A stretch of DNA of 64,000 bases from an uncultured Clostridia bacterium (GCA_934481345.1 CAKSPF010000002.1:62001-126000), one strand, 5' to 3'. Shown: positions 8,672-17,835, numbered from the stretch's first letter. Notes: generated from the letters alone by a model not told the origin. Translations and numbers: made by a program.

Positions 8672-10660
8672 ATGACAGGTACTATACTCGGCGGAAGATA
8701 TGAAATACTGGAAGAAATAGGAAAGGGCGGAATGGCATATGTATATAAAGCTCATTGCCGCTTGCTCAACCGCACCGTTGCGGTTAAGGTTTTAAGAAAC
8801 GACCTTGAAGGCGGAGATGAATTCATCAAACGCTTTAATATAGAAGCTCAGTCAGCGGCAGGGCTTACTCACCCGAATATTGTTTCTATATATGATGTCG
8901 GCGAGGACAAGGGGTATCATTATATAGTTATGGAGTACATCGAAGGCGTTACCCTCAAGGAATATATAAAAGAAAAAGGGAAGCTGTCAAGCTATGAGGC
9001 GGCAGATATTGCGGCGCAGATATGCAGCGCTTTGGAGGCAGCACATACCAAAAATATCGTACACCGCGATATTAAACCGCATAATATAATGATTACATCG
9101 GATCATCTCGTAAAGGTTACGGATTTCGGGATTGCGCGTGCAAGCAGCAATTCTACAATGCAGGTAGGTGACAGCATTCTCGGTTCTGTGCATTATATTT
9201 CACCGGAGCAGGCACGCGGCGGTTATGTAGACTGCAAATCCGATATTTATTCGCTCGGAATAGTTCTTTATGAGATGCTCACAGGCAGCGTGCCGTTTGA
9301 GAGTGATTCTCCCATAGCGGTTGCAATGAAGCACCTTGAAGAAAAACCGGTTAATCCGCGTGAGCTTAATCCCGATATTCCCGAAGAACTTCAGGAAATC
9401 GTGCTTAAAGCAATGAGTAAGGAAACGCGCAACAGATACCAGTCTGTAACCGCGATGAAAAGCGATCTCGAGGCAATAATGCCAAGACTTAAAGAGGAAG
9501 AATCCGGCGGTGTAAGCGATGAAACCGTTCCGTTTAAACCGGTGGAAGGATACACAGAAAATGATGAAGAGGATAACCGTGAGGAGGCTGACTCCGGTGA
9601 TAACGGTATTTATCAGGCAGAAAATGCCGATGAAGATTATGAGGAAGAGAAAAAAGGCTCGGTCGGAAATATGATATTCGCGGCAGTGGTTATTGCATTT
9701 TTGCTTGTCGGCGGAGTATCGCTCGGAGTAACATATTTGCTGTATCCCGATTTGCCTATATTTAATCTGTTCTCAAACTCCGATATAGTTGTTCCGCAGT
9801 TTGTCGGTATGGATTATGACGCAGCAAAAGCAAAGGCTGAAAAGGAAGGACTTGTACTGGAAATCGGCGACCGTATAGAAAGCACGGAAAAAATCAATTC
9901 TGTCGTAAAACAGAATACCGCAAAGGGCAGAAAAGTAAAAAAAGGCGAAACAATAATCGTCTATGTAAGTGACGGTCCGGGTAATATTGATTTTGACGAG
10001 TATATAGGCATGAAAGCCGAAAAGGCTGCCGCTCAGCTTGAAGCAAAGGGTTACAGCATTACCGAAAAGAAAAAATCCGACACGGAAATTGCCAAGGACT
10101 GTATAATAAGCATAAAGCAAAGCGGTTCAAAGCTTACGCTTTATGTAAGCAAGGGATATGACGATATAGAAGTGGTTGTTCCGTATCTTGTCGGCAAAAA
10201 AATGGATGTCGCGGAAAAGCTTCTTGACAGCAGTAATCTTACCGTAGGCAAGGTAACCTATGTGGAAAGTGATATTTACGATGCCGGAACGGTTATTAAT
10301 CAGGGAATAGCAAGCGGCGAAAAGGTAAGTGCAAAAACTGCCGTAAGCATTACCGTTGCAGGAAAAACCAAGGCAGATAACAACAGCGACAAGACCAATG
10401 AAGACAAAAATCAGACAACCAACAAAGTAAGCACGAGAACGCTTTCCATAGGACTTCCCACAGACAGAAGCAGTGTTCAGGTGAAGGTTGTGGCAAAGCC
10501 GATGGATTCTTCGGGCGGAGAGGAAACGAAATTCAATTCGACCGTTAATACGTCCGAATCAGAGCTTGTGTTAAAGGTTTCCGGTTCCGGCAAGGTGGAA
10601 TACACCATATACTTTGACGGCAGCGTGGCATCAACAAAGGTTGTGGATTTTTCTAAATAA
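8672..10660 (+). CDS. prkC: Membrane Ser/Thr protein kinase with PASTA domains (PrkC/PknB type)
   Basis: A sensor kinase that responds to peptidoglycan fragments or lipid II and controls growth, cell wall synthesis and, in spore formers, exit from dormancy. This 662-residue protein has a cytoplasmic kinase domain (about 1-270) with glycine loop IGKGGMAYVYKA, lysine in VAVKVL, catalytic HRDIKPHNIM and DFGIAR. An acidic linker and one membrane helix follow at about 331-357. Outside are three PASTA repeats starting near residues 370, 437 and 499 (VVPQFVGMDYDAAKA, FDEYIGMKAEKAAA, VVPYLVGKKMDVAEK) and a Ser/Thr-rich C-terminal domain of about 90 residues. It is in an operon with stp and rsgA. Confidence 0.96.
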   Translation: MTGTILGGRYEILEEIGKGGMAYVYKAHCRLLNRTVAVKVLRNDLEGGDEFIKRFNIEAQSAAGLTHPNIVSIYDVGEDKGYHYIVMEYIEGVTLKEYIKEKGKLSSYEAADIAAQICSALEAAHTKNIVHRDIKPHNIMITSDHLVKVTDFGIARASSNSTMQVGDSILGSVHYISPEQARGGYVDCKSDIYSLGIVLYEMLTGSVPFESDSPIAVAMKHLEEKPVNPRELNPDIPEELQEIVLKAMSKETRNRYQSVTAMKSDLEAIMPRLKEEESGGVSDETVPFKPVEGYTENDEEDNREEADSGDNGIYQAENADEDYEEEKKGSVGNMIFAAVVIAFLLVGGVSLGVTYLLYPDLPIFNLFSNSDIVVPQFVGMDYDAAKAKAEKEGLVLEIGDRIESTEKINSVVKQNTAKGRKVKKGETIIVYVSDGPGNIDFDEYIGMKAEKAAAQLEAKGYSITEKKKSDTEIAKDCIISIKQSGSKLTLYVSKGYDDIEVVVPYLVGKKMDVAEKLLDSSNLTVGKVTYVESDIYDAGTVINQGIASGEKVSAKTAVSITVAGKTKADNNSDKTNEDKNQTTNKVSTRTLSIGLPTDRSSVQVKVVAKPMDSSGGEETKFNSTVNTSESELVLKVSGSGKVEYTIYFDGSVASTKVVDFSK

Positions 10661-10671
10661 ATGGGGTTTAT

Positions 10672-11544
10672 ATGATAAAGGGAACAATATTAAAGGGAAT
10701 AGGCGGATTTTACTATGTAAATACTCCCGACGGTACAGTTGAATGTAAGGCAAGGGGAAAGTTCAGAAACAAAAAGCTTTCCCCCTGCGTGGGAGACAGG
10801 GTAGAACTGGAGCTTTCGGAAGAGGGCAAGGGAAGTATCAATAAAATACTTGAAAGAAAGAATTGCTTTGTAAGACCTCCGGTGTCGAATATAGACGCTA
10901 TGATTGTGGTCGCTTCCGTTCAGAATCCGCCACCGGATTTGATGTTTATAGATAAAATGATAATTCTTGCTGAAAAAAACGGCGTTGATGTAAAAATATG
11001 TTTCAATAAATTTGACTTAGACGACGGAAGTGTAAATGATTTGGTGCAGCTTTACAGAAACGCCGGCTATTTTGCATTTACGACAAGTACCGTGGAAAAT
11101 ATCGGAATAGATATAATACGCGTTATGCTTAAAGATAAGATTACGGCATTTGCCGGCTTTTCCGGAGTGGGAAAGTCAAGCCTTCTTAACGCGGTGCTTA
11201 ATAATGAGCATATGGAAACGGGCGAGGTGAGCAGCCGCCTTAAAAGAGGCAGACATACTACAAGGCATGTGGAGCTTGTGGAGTACGGCGGCGGTTACAT
11301 AGTGGATACGCCGGGATTCAGCATGCTTGATATTCCGCAGGATATAAACAAGGATACTCTGAAAAATTATTTCTCCGAATTTGAGGAATATGAGCCGTAC
11401 TGCAAATTCAGAGGGTGCAATCATATTGCCGATAAAAAAGTCTGCGCCGTGTGTGAGGCGGCGGAAAACGGCGGTATTGCAATGTCAAGGTATGAGAATT
11501 ATAAGATGTTTTACAAGGCGCTTGCAGCAAGAAAGGAATGGTAA
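10672..11544 (+). CDS. rsgA: Ribosome small subunit-dependent GTPase RsgA
   Basis: Circularly permuted GTPase that assists late maturation of the 30S subunit. The 290-residue protein has an N-terminal OB fold, then the G4 motif NKFDLDD ahead of the G1 P-loop GFSGVGKSSLLNAV, the order expected from circular permutation. G3 is DTPGFSML. The C-terminal zinc-binding segment contains CKFRGCNHIADKKVCAVC, which supplies the usual Cys and His ligands. The gene follows prkC by 11 bases, and rpe begins 2 bases after it. Confidence 0.96.
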   Translation: MIKGTILKGIGGFYYVNTPDGTVECKARGKFRNKKLSPCVGDRVELELSEEGKGSINKILERKNCFVRPPVSNIDAMIVVASVQNPPPDLMFIDKMIILAEKNGVDVKICFNKFDLDDGSVNDLVQLYRNAGYFAFTTSTVENIGIDIIRVMLKDKITAFAGFSGVGKSSLLNAVLNNEHMETGEVSSRLKRGRHTTRHVELVEYGGGYIVDTPGFSMLDIPQDINKDTLKNYFSEFEEYEPYCKFRGCNHIADKKVCAVCEAAENGGIAMSRYENYKMFYKALAARKEW

Positions 11545-11546
11545 TA

Positions 11547-12194
11547 ATGATAAAGATTTCACCGTCAATACTTTCGGCAGACTTTGCCAATCTCGAAAGG
11601 GACATTAAAGCGGCTGAAAAAGCAGGAGTTTCGTATCTGCATATAGATGTTATGGACGGACACTTTGTTCCTAATATAACCTTCGGACCCGGAATGGTTT
11701 CCGCAATAAAAAAAGTTACAAACCTCGTTCTGGACGTTCATCTGATGATAGAAAATCCGGAAAAGTATACCGGCGCTTTTTTGGAAGCCGGAGCTGATAT
11801 ACTGACAGTGCACAGTGAGTGCAATCCGGATTTTGAGTACATATACGGCGAGGTAAAAAAATACGGCAAAAAAATAGCCGCGGCTGTAAATCCCGATACT
11901 GATGTAAATGTGCTTATGCCTTATCTGGACAAGCTTGATATGGCATTGGTAATGAGTGTAAATCCGGGATTCGGCGCACAAAAATTTATTGAGTCAAGTA
12001 TTGATAAAATTCGTTTTCTGAGAGAAAAAAGCAGCAGCTTAGACATAGAAGTCGATGGCGGTATTAAGCTCGATAATGTGCAGAGGGTTGTAAATGCCGG
12101 TGCAAACGTTATAGTGGCAGGTTCCGCAATTTTCGGCGCAGATGATATCACGGCTGCCGCAGCGGCATTTGCAGATAAGTGCCGCATGGCATGA
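11547..12194 (+). CDS. rpe: Ribulose-phosphate 3-epimerase
   Basis: Interconverts ribulose 5-phosphate and xylulose 5-phosphate in the pentose phosphate pathway. It is a TIM barrel with the family motifs KISPSILSADFANLE at the N terminus, LHIDVMDGHFVPN (metal-binding His and Asp), VHLMIENPEKY, ALVMSVNPGFGAQKFI and the phosphate-binding VDGGIKLDN. An in-frame ATG lies 9 bases upstream inside rsgA, but ATG 11547 is preferred. AAAGGA at 11532-11537 is then correctly spaced, and homologues begin at this MIKISPS. The resulting protein has 215 residues. Confidence 0.95.
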   Translation: MIKISPSILSADFANLERDIKAAEKAGVSYLHIDVMDGHFVPNITFGPGMVSAIKKVTNLVLDVHLMIENPEKYTGAFLEAGADILTVHSECNPDFEYIYGEVKKYGKKIAAAVNPDTDVNVLMPYLDKLDMALVMSVNPGFGAQKFIESSIDKIRFLREKSSSLDIEVDGGIKLDNVQRVVNAGANVIVAGSAIFGADDITAAAAAFADKCRMA

Positions 12195-12208
12195 GAGAGG
12201 TGCAACAA

Positions 12209-12853
12209 TTGAGAAGGGCAGTTATAATTACCGGCGGAAGCGTAAATGATTACGTTGTTACAAAAGATTATATAAAAAAAGATGATTTCATAATTTGTGC
12301 CGACAGAGGAATTGTTCACTGCATTAATATGAACCTCTCGGCTGACGCATGGGTGGGCGATTTCGACTCTTGCAGCTTTGAAAAATATTCCGGCAGTGAT
12401 GCGGCAAAAAACAGCGAAATTATAAGACTTGTGCCGGAAAAGGACGACACAGATACCGAATTTGCATGCATGTATGCACAAAAAAACGGTTTTGATGAAA
12501 TTTTGCTTGTCGGCGGCTGCGGTACACGCGCCGACCATACTTTTTCCAATGTTTTTCTTATGGAAAAAATGCTTGATTTGTCTGTCAGAATGACGGTTGT
12601 AAACGAGCATAACAGGATACGGCTTCTTAGAAACTCAGATTTAGAAATCACAAAAAGCCGTTTTAAATATGTGTCGGTAATTCCCATAAGCCAAAGCGCA
12701 GAGGGCGTGAGCAATACTGGTTTTAAATATCCGCTGTCCGGAGAAACGCTCTACAGATGCTCCTCGCTCGGAGTGAGTAATGAGCTTTTGGGGAAATACG
12801 GCAAAATAACGGTAGCAAAAGGAACTGTTCTTGTGATAGAATCTGTCGATTAG
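12209..12853 (+). CDS. thiN: Thiamine pyrophosphokinase
   Basis: Converts thiamine to thiamine diphosphate using ATP. Family motifs are VIITGGSVND at the N terminus, CADRGIVHC, AWVGDFDSC, EKDDTDTEFA and GGCGTRADHTFSNVF. The reading frame is open from GTG 12179 and includes ATG 12191. The best start is TTG 12209, because GAGAGG at 12195-12200 is 8 bases upstream and homologues begin at the equivalent of RRAVIITGG. This gives 214 residues. It is the last gene of the widely conserved cluster that runs from gmk. Confidence 0.9.
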   Translation: MRRAVIITGGSVNDYVVTKDYIKKDDFIICADRGIVHCINMNLSADAWVGDFDSCSFEKYSGSDAAKNSEIIRLVPEKDDTDTEFACMYAQKNGFDEILLVGGCGTRADHTFSNVFLMEKMLDLSVRMTVVNEHNRIRLLRNSDLEITKSRFKYVSVIPISQSAEGVSNTGFKYPLSGETLYRCSSLGVSNELLGKYGKITVAKGTVLVIESVD

Positions 12854-12862
12854 GAGTAGCAT

Positions 12863-13609
12863 ATGAAAGAAAAAATATATACCATACCCATAAATGATGC
12901 TTTTGACCAAAACACCGAATGTCCCGTATGCGAATTTCTGCGGAAAGAGGAAGAAAACCGGATAGAGTATACCCTCGGTGCAAGCATGATGGAACCTGAC
13001 GCGAGAACGGAAACAAATGAAAAGGGATTTTGCAACCGCCACTCGCAGATGCTTTATGATTTCGGCAATCGACTGAGCTGTGCACTTGTACTTGAAACCA
13101 GGCTCGATTATATAGAAAAAGAGCTTGGCAAAATAAGCGCCGGGCTGAAAAAACATGCTCTGAAAAAAATCGCAATAGGCAGAAGCAAGCTTAAAGAAGC
13201 TGTTTCGGACGGATGCAATGCTTTTTCAAAATCAATTGAGTCGTGTACCGTGTGCGAAAGATTAGATAAGATAAAAAATGATTTTACATATAATCTTTTT
13301 TATCTGTATAAGACAGACGGGGAATTTCGTAAGAAATTCTTTGCCTCAAACGGCTTTTGCGTCCATCATTTTAAATTTCTTTTGGAAAAATCGGTTCAAT
13401 ATCTCAGCGACATTCAGCTTAATGAATTTGCCGAAAAACTGATTTCTCTTGAAACAGCAAATGTTGCACGGGTAAAGGAGGATGTAAACTGGTTTACAAA
13501 AAAATTTGACTACCGTTATAAGGACGAGGATTGGAAAAATTCGCGCGATGCAGTAAAGCGCGGCTGTGAAAAGACTGCTATGTACATAAAATCCGAGTCG
13601 GAGGAATGA
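12863..13609 (+). CDS. DUF6062 family protein, function unknown
   Basis: A conserved clostridial protein of unknown function, recognised as DUF6062 from its start KEKIYTIPINDAFDQ and the pattern that follows. Homologues are sometimes mislabelled as ABC transporter binding proteins. The 248-residue sequence has no signal peptide or membrane helix. It has two similar halves, each with a Cys pair and a later Cys-His: CPVC near residue 19 with GFCNRHSQM near 56, then SCTVCERL near 131 with GFCVHHFKF near 169. This looks like two zinc-binding modules (inference). It is 9 bases after thiN and 3 bases before the SGNH hydrolase. Confidence 0.75.
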   Translation: MKEKIYTIPINDAFDQNTECPVCEFLRKEEENRIEYTLGASMMEPDARTETNEKGFCNRHSQMLYDFGNRLSCALVLETRLDYIEKELGKISAGLKKHALKKIAIGRSKLKEAVSDGCNAFSKSIESCTVCERLDKIKNDFTYNLFYLYKTDGEFRKKFFASNGFCVHHFKFLLEKSVQYLSDIQLNEFAEKLISLETANVARVKEDVNWFTKKFDYRYKDEDWKNSRDAVKRGCEKTAMYIKSESEE

Positions 13610-13612
13610 CAT

Positions 13613-14674
13613 ATGAATTATAAAGAAACTGACAAAAACTTTATTTATACAAAAAAAGCCGGGCAATATGTATACAGAAATTGCCTGGATTTTACTTTGG
13701 AGGGATTTGCCTGGCATGATGAAAACAAGAATTTTCACCGTTTGCCCGAAAGAATTTATCCTGAACTGCGCGAAGATTTGATATGCGTTGCCAACAATTC
13801 GGCAGGCGGAGTGGTTCGGTTTAAAACCGACTCCAAAAGCATAGCGCTTAGATGCAGTTATGAGGCAATGCGTGATTCGAGCGGTATGCCGAATTCTGCG
13901 GAATCGGGGTTTGATTTGTACCGTAAGGATTCAGACGGATTAAATTTCGTTGTAAATATCCGCCCGGAGCCGGGTGAGAAAAGCCTGGATATGACGGCAG
14001 ATATTAAATCTCATACGGGCGAAACGGAAGAGTATTATCTGTACATGCCGGTATATTCGGCTGTAAAGGAGCTTGAAATCGGCTTTGAGCCGGGCAGTAT
14101 TGCAGAACCGGCAGAACAAAGACCGCGTTCCGAAAGAGTGGTGTTTTACGGTTCGTCGATTACAAACGGCGGCTGCACTTCACGTCCCGGCATGACATAC
14201 CCGGCTGTATTTTGCAGAGAATTTGATACTCAGGCCGTAAACCTCGGCTTTTCGGGAAATGCACTCGGCGAAGCAGTTATCGCAGATGAAATATCCAAAC
14301 TTGACTGTGCTTTGATTGTGGTGGAATACGACCATAACAATACGCTTGAAGGCTTAAAAGAAACACACGAGCCGTTTATCCGACATATACGCAAAAACAA
14401 TAAAAGTGTGCCGATAATAGTTGCTTCAAGAGTGGTATATGCCGATCAGACAGATGAAGAAATCAAAAGACGTGATGTGATATATACTACATATAAAAAT
14501 GCTGTTGAAAACGGCGATAATAATATTTATTTCCTTGACGGAGCAGCATATTTTACGGGCAAAAACCGTACTGATTATACTGCCGACGGCGTGCATCCGA
14601 ATGATGCCGGGTTTAAAAAAATGGCAGACTGTCTTGCTGAATTCTGCAGGAAAAACTCTATTTTGAAACGGTAG
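13613..14674 (+). CDS. SGNH/GDSL hydrolase with N-terminal beta-sandwich domain
   Basis: Probable esterase acting on an acylated carbohydrate or similar substrate; the true substrate is unknown. The 353-residue protein has an N-terminal beta-rich domain (about 1-175) and a C-terminal SGNH domain. Block I is VFYGSSITNGG with the nucleophilic Ser, block II contains the Gly in NLGFSGNALGE, block III the Asn region VVEYDHNNT, and block V DGVHPND with the Asp-His pair. No signal peptide is visible, so the enzyme may be cytoplasmic. It is tightly packed between DUF6062 and the ATP-grasp gene, which suggests a joint role. Confidence 0.82.
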   Translation: MNYKETDKNFIYTKKAGQYVYRNCLDFTLEGFAWHDENKNFHRLPERIYPELREDLICVANNSAGGVVRFKTDSKSIALRCSYEAMRDSSGMPNSAESGFDLYRKDSDGLNFVVNIRPEPGEKSLDMTADIKSHTGETEEYYLYMPVYSAVKELEIGFEPGSIAEPAEQRPRSERVVFYGSSITNGGCTSRPGMTYPAVFCREFDTQAVNLGFSGNALGEAVIADEISKLDCALIVVEYDHNNTLEGLKETHEPFIRHIRKNNKSVPIIVASRVVYADQTDEEIKRRDVIYTTYKNAVENGDNNIYFLDGAAYFTGKNRTDYTADGVHPNDAGFKKMADCLAEFCRKNSILKR

Positions 14675-14682
14675 TGATTTCA

Positions 14683-15660
14683 ATGAAAGTGGCAGTTTTG
14701 TATCAGGCAAATAAACCGCCTGTGATTGACGGAATAGTTAAACCGATGAAACCGGGCGGCTACAGCGACAGCGGAGCCGACATTGCATATTGCCTTGTGA
14801 AAAACGGTATCCCGGTGGCCTTGCCTGTCAAAAGTCCTGATGTACTCTGCGACACGGACTGGTGCTTTCCCGATACGAAAAACGGTATTGAGGCCGCCGT
14901 TAAGGCAGGTGCGGATACTCTGTGGCTAAATACGGTTTTGTACAGCGGTCACCCCGTAGAAAGTTTCGGCGGAATTTACGCTGTCGGTCAAAGATCGTCC
15001 GATGTGTCTTTGTATGACGATAAATACAGGACAAATTCTTTCCTTCGTCAATGCGGTCTTGCGGCAGTAAACGAACAGATAGTCTGTGCAGACACGGAGT
15101 ATGACGGAGATTTCCCGTGCGTGCTTAAACCCATACGCGGACGCGGAAGCCAGGGAGTTGTTAAGTGCGGCAATCGGGATGAATTTGAATACTGTAAAAA
15201 TCTTGAAATAAATAAAAAAATCTACGGTGATAAACTTATGGCAGAAGAATATCTGAGCGGCAGTGAAGTTACGCTTTCTGTTCTGCCGGGCAAAGCCGAT
15301 TTTCCGTTTGTGGAGCGTTTTAATCACAAAAACGGCATTGCTCCGTACAGCGGAGATGTGCCCGTTGAGGAAAACAGCAGAGTTGTATTAAAAGACGATG
15401 ATGCTCTGCGTGTTCTCCGTGCTGACTGCAATAAAGCGGTTGAGCTTTTGGATTTGAAAGGGCTTGTAAGGATAGACTGCCGTGCTGACGTAAACGGCAG
15501 GTATAAGATGTTTGATTTTAATTTAAAACCGAATATGACAGGCGCGGTGCGCAGTCACCGTATGAATCAGAGCAGTCTTACCGCAATAGCCGCAAAGGCT
15601 GTCGGAATGTCATATTTTGATTTGCTTTGCCTGATGCTGGACGGCAGGTGGGAAATTTAA
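14683..15660 (+). CDS. ATP-grasp enzyme resembling D-Ala-D-Ala ligase
   Basis: Likely joins a carboxylate to an amine with ATP. It has the layout of D-alanine-D-alanine ligases: an N-terminal segment with GGYSDSGADIAYCL, a central lysine loop PCVLKPIRGRGSQGVV, MAEEYLSGSEVTLSVL, and the metal-binding end RIDCRADVNGRYKMFDFNLKP. It diverges from genuine Ddl, which normally has an ELDPYP-like or NTxPG end, so I do not call it ddl. GTG 14674 is in frame, but ATG 14683 (MKVAVLYQ) is preferred. It directly follows the SGNH gene. Substrate unknown. Confidence 0.72.
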   Translation: MKVAVLYQANKPPVIDGIVKPMKPGGYSDSGADIAYCLVKNGIPVALPVKSPDVLCDTDWCFPDTKNGIEAAVKAGADTLWLNTVLYSGHPVESFGGIYAVGQRSSDVSLYDDKYRTNSFLRQCGLAAVNEQIVCADTEYDGDFPCVLKPIRGRGSQGVVKCGNRDEFEYCKNLEINKKIYGDKLMAEEYLSGSEVTLSVLPGKADFPFVERFNHKNGIAPYSGDVPVEENSRVVLKDDDALRVLRADCNKAVELLDLKGLVRIDCRADVNGRYKMFDFNLKPNMTGAVRSHRMNQSSLTAIAAKAVGMSYFDLLCLMLDGRWEI

Positions 15661-15718
15661 TTTTTGTTGAATATTACGGCGTCAAAATGAATAAATACAC
15701 TGTATAGGGGTGAATTTT

Positions 15719-16426
15719 ATGATTTTGATGCTGAATATGCGGCGCGTATTTAGAGCTGCCGTTGTGTGTATTCTGATTGCGGCGGCGGTAGTTTTTGTGT
15801 TTTCTGCCACAAGGGGCAGAGAAGCTTCGGGAGTGCCCGTAAACAAGAAAATAATAGTCATAGATGCAGGGCACGGTTCGCCGGACGGAGGTGCCGTTGC
15901 GGATAACGGAACTATGGAAAAGGATATTAACCTTGATGTGGCTAACCGTCTTTGCGCTCTTTTGGAAAAGACGGGCGCATATGTCATAATGACGCGCCTG
16001 GACGATAACGCGGTAACTGACGACCTTAATGCAAAAATAAGGGAAATCAAGCGCCGTGACCTTAAAAACCGCCGCGATATAAGGGATAACAGCGATGCGG
16101 ATTTGTTTGTGAGTATTCACATGAATAAATTTGAAAAACCTCAGTATTACGGCGCACAGGTGTTTTACAGCAAGACGCCCGACGAGAGCAAAAAGCTTGC
16201 CGAAAGTATACAGGGCGAGCTGATAAACCTCGCGGATCCGTCAAATACGCGCGTGCCGAAAAAGGCAGACGGCATATTTATTCTCGAAAACAGCAAAATA
16301 CCGTCTGTGCTTGTGGAGTGCGGCTTTTTGTCAAATCCCGAAGAAGCGCATAAACTTGAAACCGATAAATACCGTGATACCCTTGCCTGGGCGGTTTACT
16401 GCGGTATAGTTAAATATCTTGAATAG
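15719..16426 (+). CDS. cwlD: N-acetylmuramoyl-L-alanine amidase CwlD
   Basis: Amidase_3 family enzyme that strips peptides from muramic acid so that muramic-delta-lactam can form in spore cortex, a mark needed for germination. The protein has about 235 residues. An N-terminal membrane anchor (about residues 8-30) is followed by the zinc amidase domain with IDAGHGSPDGGA (His ligand), EKDINLDVANRL (Glu ligand), FVSIHMNKF (His ligand) and VLVECGFLSN (catalytic Glu). Start ATG 15719 follows AGGGG at 15706-15710. A GerS-like gene at 23037-23606 may encode its partner. Confidence 0.9.
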   Translation: MILMLNMRRVFRAAVVCILIAAAVVFVFSATRGREASGVPVNKKIIVIDAGHGSPDGGAVADNGTMEKDINLDVANRLCALLEKTGAYVIMTRLDDNAVTDDLNAKIREIKRRDLKNRRDIRDNSDADLFVSIHMNKFEKPQYYGAQVFYSKTPDESKKLAESIQGELINLADPSNTRVPKKADGIFILENSKIPSVLVECGFLSNPEEAHKLETDKYRDTLAWAVYCGIVKYLE

Positions 16427-16436
16427 ATTAATTGAA

Positions 16437-16464
16437 ACGGTGAATTGTTATTCGCCGTTTTTTG
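16437..16464 (+). terminator. Rho-independent terminator after cwlD
   Basis: An 8-bp hairpin, ACGGTGAA paired with TTCGCCGT (one G-U) around a 6-base loop, is followed by a run of six T. It lies 10 bases after the cwlD stop and overlaps the end of the convergent gene on the minus strand. Confidence 0.75.
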
Positions 16465-17164
16465 TGCAGCTTTTTATAAATTCTTCTAAAATCATCATGC
16501 TGTTTTCATCACTTTCAAACGAAAATTCCGGGTGCCATTGAACCGCCCATATAAAGCGGCTGTTGGGCACATAGACGGCTTCCGTAAGACCGTCTTCGGA
16601 ATATGCCATTGATTTCAGCTTTTCGGAAAGCTTTTTTATTGCCTGGTGATGATAGCTGTTTACCTTCAGCTCGTCTTTTTGCAGAAGCCTATAAAGCGGC
16701 GAGGATTTCACAAGCTTTACCTTATGTATCGGTACATCATACGGCGGTTTCTGACAATGCTCTGTGTCGGACGGGTAGTCTGTCGGCAGATTTTGATACA
16801 GAGTACCGCCGAGAACGGCATTCAAGATTTGTATGCCGCGGCATATGCCCAGAACGGGCTTGTCAAGCCGTATTGCTTCGTTTATAATAATTCTTTCCAT
16901 TTCATCACGTTCTTCGCACACCGAGCCGCATAGGGGAGAAACGGTTTCGCCGTATATCTGCGGTGATACGTCCTGTCCGCCCGTGAGCAGAAAACCGTCA
17001 TAAGTGCCTGTAAGGATTGTAAGTATTTGCGGATTTGCAGTCAGCGGAAGCATTACGGGTATTCCTCCGGCTTTTTCTATTCCTTTCATGTAGCCCGGCA
17101 GCATCCAGTACGAATTTTTTTCTTCGTCATACAGCGGCATAACGGCAATAATCGGCTTTTTCAT
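16448..17164 (-). CDS. Gamma-glutamyl-gamma-aminobutyrate hydrolase family protein (peptidase C26)
   Basis: Class I glutamine-amidotransferase-like hydrolase of the PuuD/C26 type, expected to cleave gamma-glutamyl amide bonds. The 238-residue protein begins MKKPIIAVMPLYDEEK. It has the nucleophile loop KPVLGICRGIQILNAVLGG, an oxyanion region FLLTGGQDVSPQ and the catalytic His in VQWHPEFSFE. The frame extends upstream, but ATG 17164 is chosen because AAGGAG stands 8 bases before it. No putrescine pathway genes are nearby, so the substrate is open. It is a single gene, convergent with cwlD. Confidence 0.85.
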   Translation of the reverse strand: MKKPIIAVMPLYDEEKNSYWMLPGYMKGIEKAGGIPVMLPLTANPQILTILTGTYDGFLLTGGQDVSPQIYGETVSPLCGSVCEERDEMERIIINEAIRLDKPVLGICRGIQILNAVLGGTLYQNLPTDYPSDTEHCQKPPYDVPIHKVKLVKSSPLYRLLQKDELKVNSYHHQAIKKLSEKLKSMAYSEDGLTEAVYVPNSRFIWAVQWHPEFSFESDENSMMILEEFIKSCTKNGE

Positions 17165-17189
17165 GATAACATCTCCTTTTTCCGAATAC

Positions 17190-17223
17190 AAAAAGGCGCC
17201 TTGAAATAAATCAAAGCGCCTTT
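17190..17223 (-). terminator. Rho-independent terminator after mntP
   Basis: On the minus strand, AAAGGCGC pairs with GCGCCTTT. The stem is extended by TTGA/TCAA inside a single mismatch, and TTTTT follows. It lies between the mntP stop and the start of the amidotransferase-like gene. Confidence 0.8.
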
Positions 17224-17268
17224 GCCTGTTACAGATATTTTATCATTTTACAATAAGACTGTCAATAC

Positions 17269-17835
17269 TTAGCCGATTATTCCAAGATGCTCAAGCAAAA
17301 TCTTTGTGCCGAGCAGAATAAGGATTACACCGCCTGCGATTTTTGCCTTGTTCTGATATTTAAGCCCGAATACGTTTCCGACTTTTAAGCCGATTGCCGA
17401 AAGTGTAAATGTGGCAGCACCGATGAAAAGAACGGCGCTGATAATGTTGACATCGGGAAGAAGGGCAAAGGTTATGCCTACTGCAAGCGCGTCAATACTC
17501 GTGGCTACGGCAAGTACAAGCATTGTTTTGAATGCAAAGGAATCGTCCGTCTGTTCTTCATCGCCTTTTATGCCGTCTTTGAGCATGTTTCCGCCGATTA
17601 TACCGAGCAGAATAAATGCCGCCCAGTGGTCGAAGGAGGTTATATATCCCTCAAGCGCAGAACCGAGCAAATAACCTATGCTCGGCATTAATGCCTGAAA
17701 TCCGCCGAACCACGCGCCGATAATGAGATAGTGCTTCAGTTTAAGCTTTCGCGTGGAAAGTCCCTTACAGACAGACACTGCAAATGCGTCCATAGAAAGT
17801 CCCACAGCAAGTAAAAATAATTCAAAAAGTCCCAT
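17269..17835 (-). CDS. mntP: Manganese efflux pump MntP
   Basis: Exports Mn2+ from the cell. The 188-residue membrane protein has six predicted helices in two repeats. Each repeat carries the acidic motif typical of MntP: GLSMDAFAVSVCKGLS near the N terminus and ATSIDALAVGITFALL near residue 115. The reading frame runs further upstream into the riboswitch region, but ATG 17835 with GGGAGG in front is the proper start and gives normal family length. Regulation by Mn2+ is strongly indicated by the yybP-ykoY riboswitch and terminator directly upstream. Confidence 0.94.
   Translation of the reverse strand: MGLFELFLLAVGLSMDAFAVSVCKGLSTRKLKLKHYLIIGAWFGGFQALMPSIGYLLGSALEGYITSFDHWAAFILLGIIGGNMLKDGIKGDEEQTDDSFAFKTMLVLAVATSIDALAVGITFALLPDVNIISAVLFIGAATFTLSAIGLKVGNVFGLKYQNKAKIAGGVILILLGTKILLEHLGIIG

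Noticed and set aside
14683..15660. Calling the ATP-grasp gene ddl (D-Ala-D-Ala ligase)
   Set aside because: The overall fold fits, but the C-terminal substrate-binding motif differs and the neighbours are not cell-wall ligases, so a specific name is not supported.
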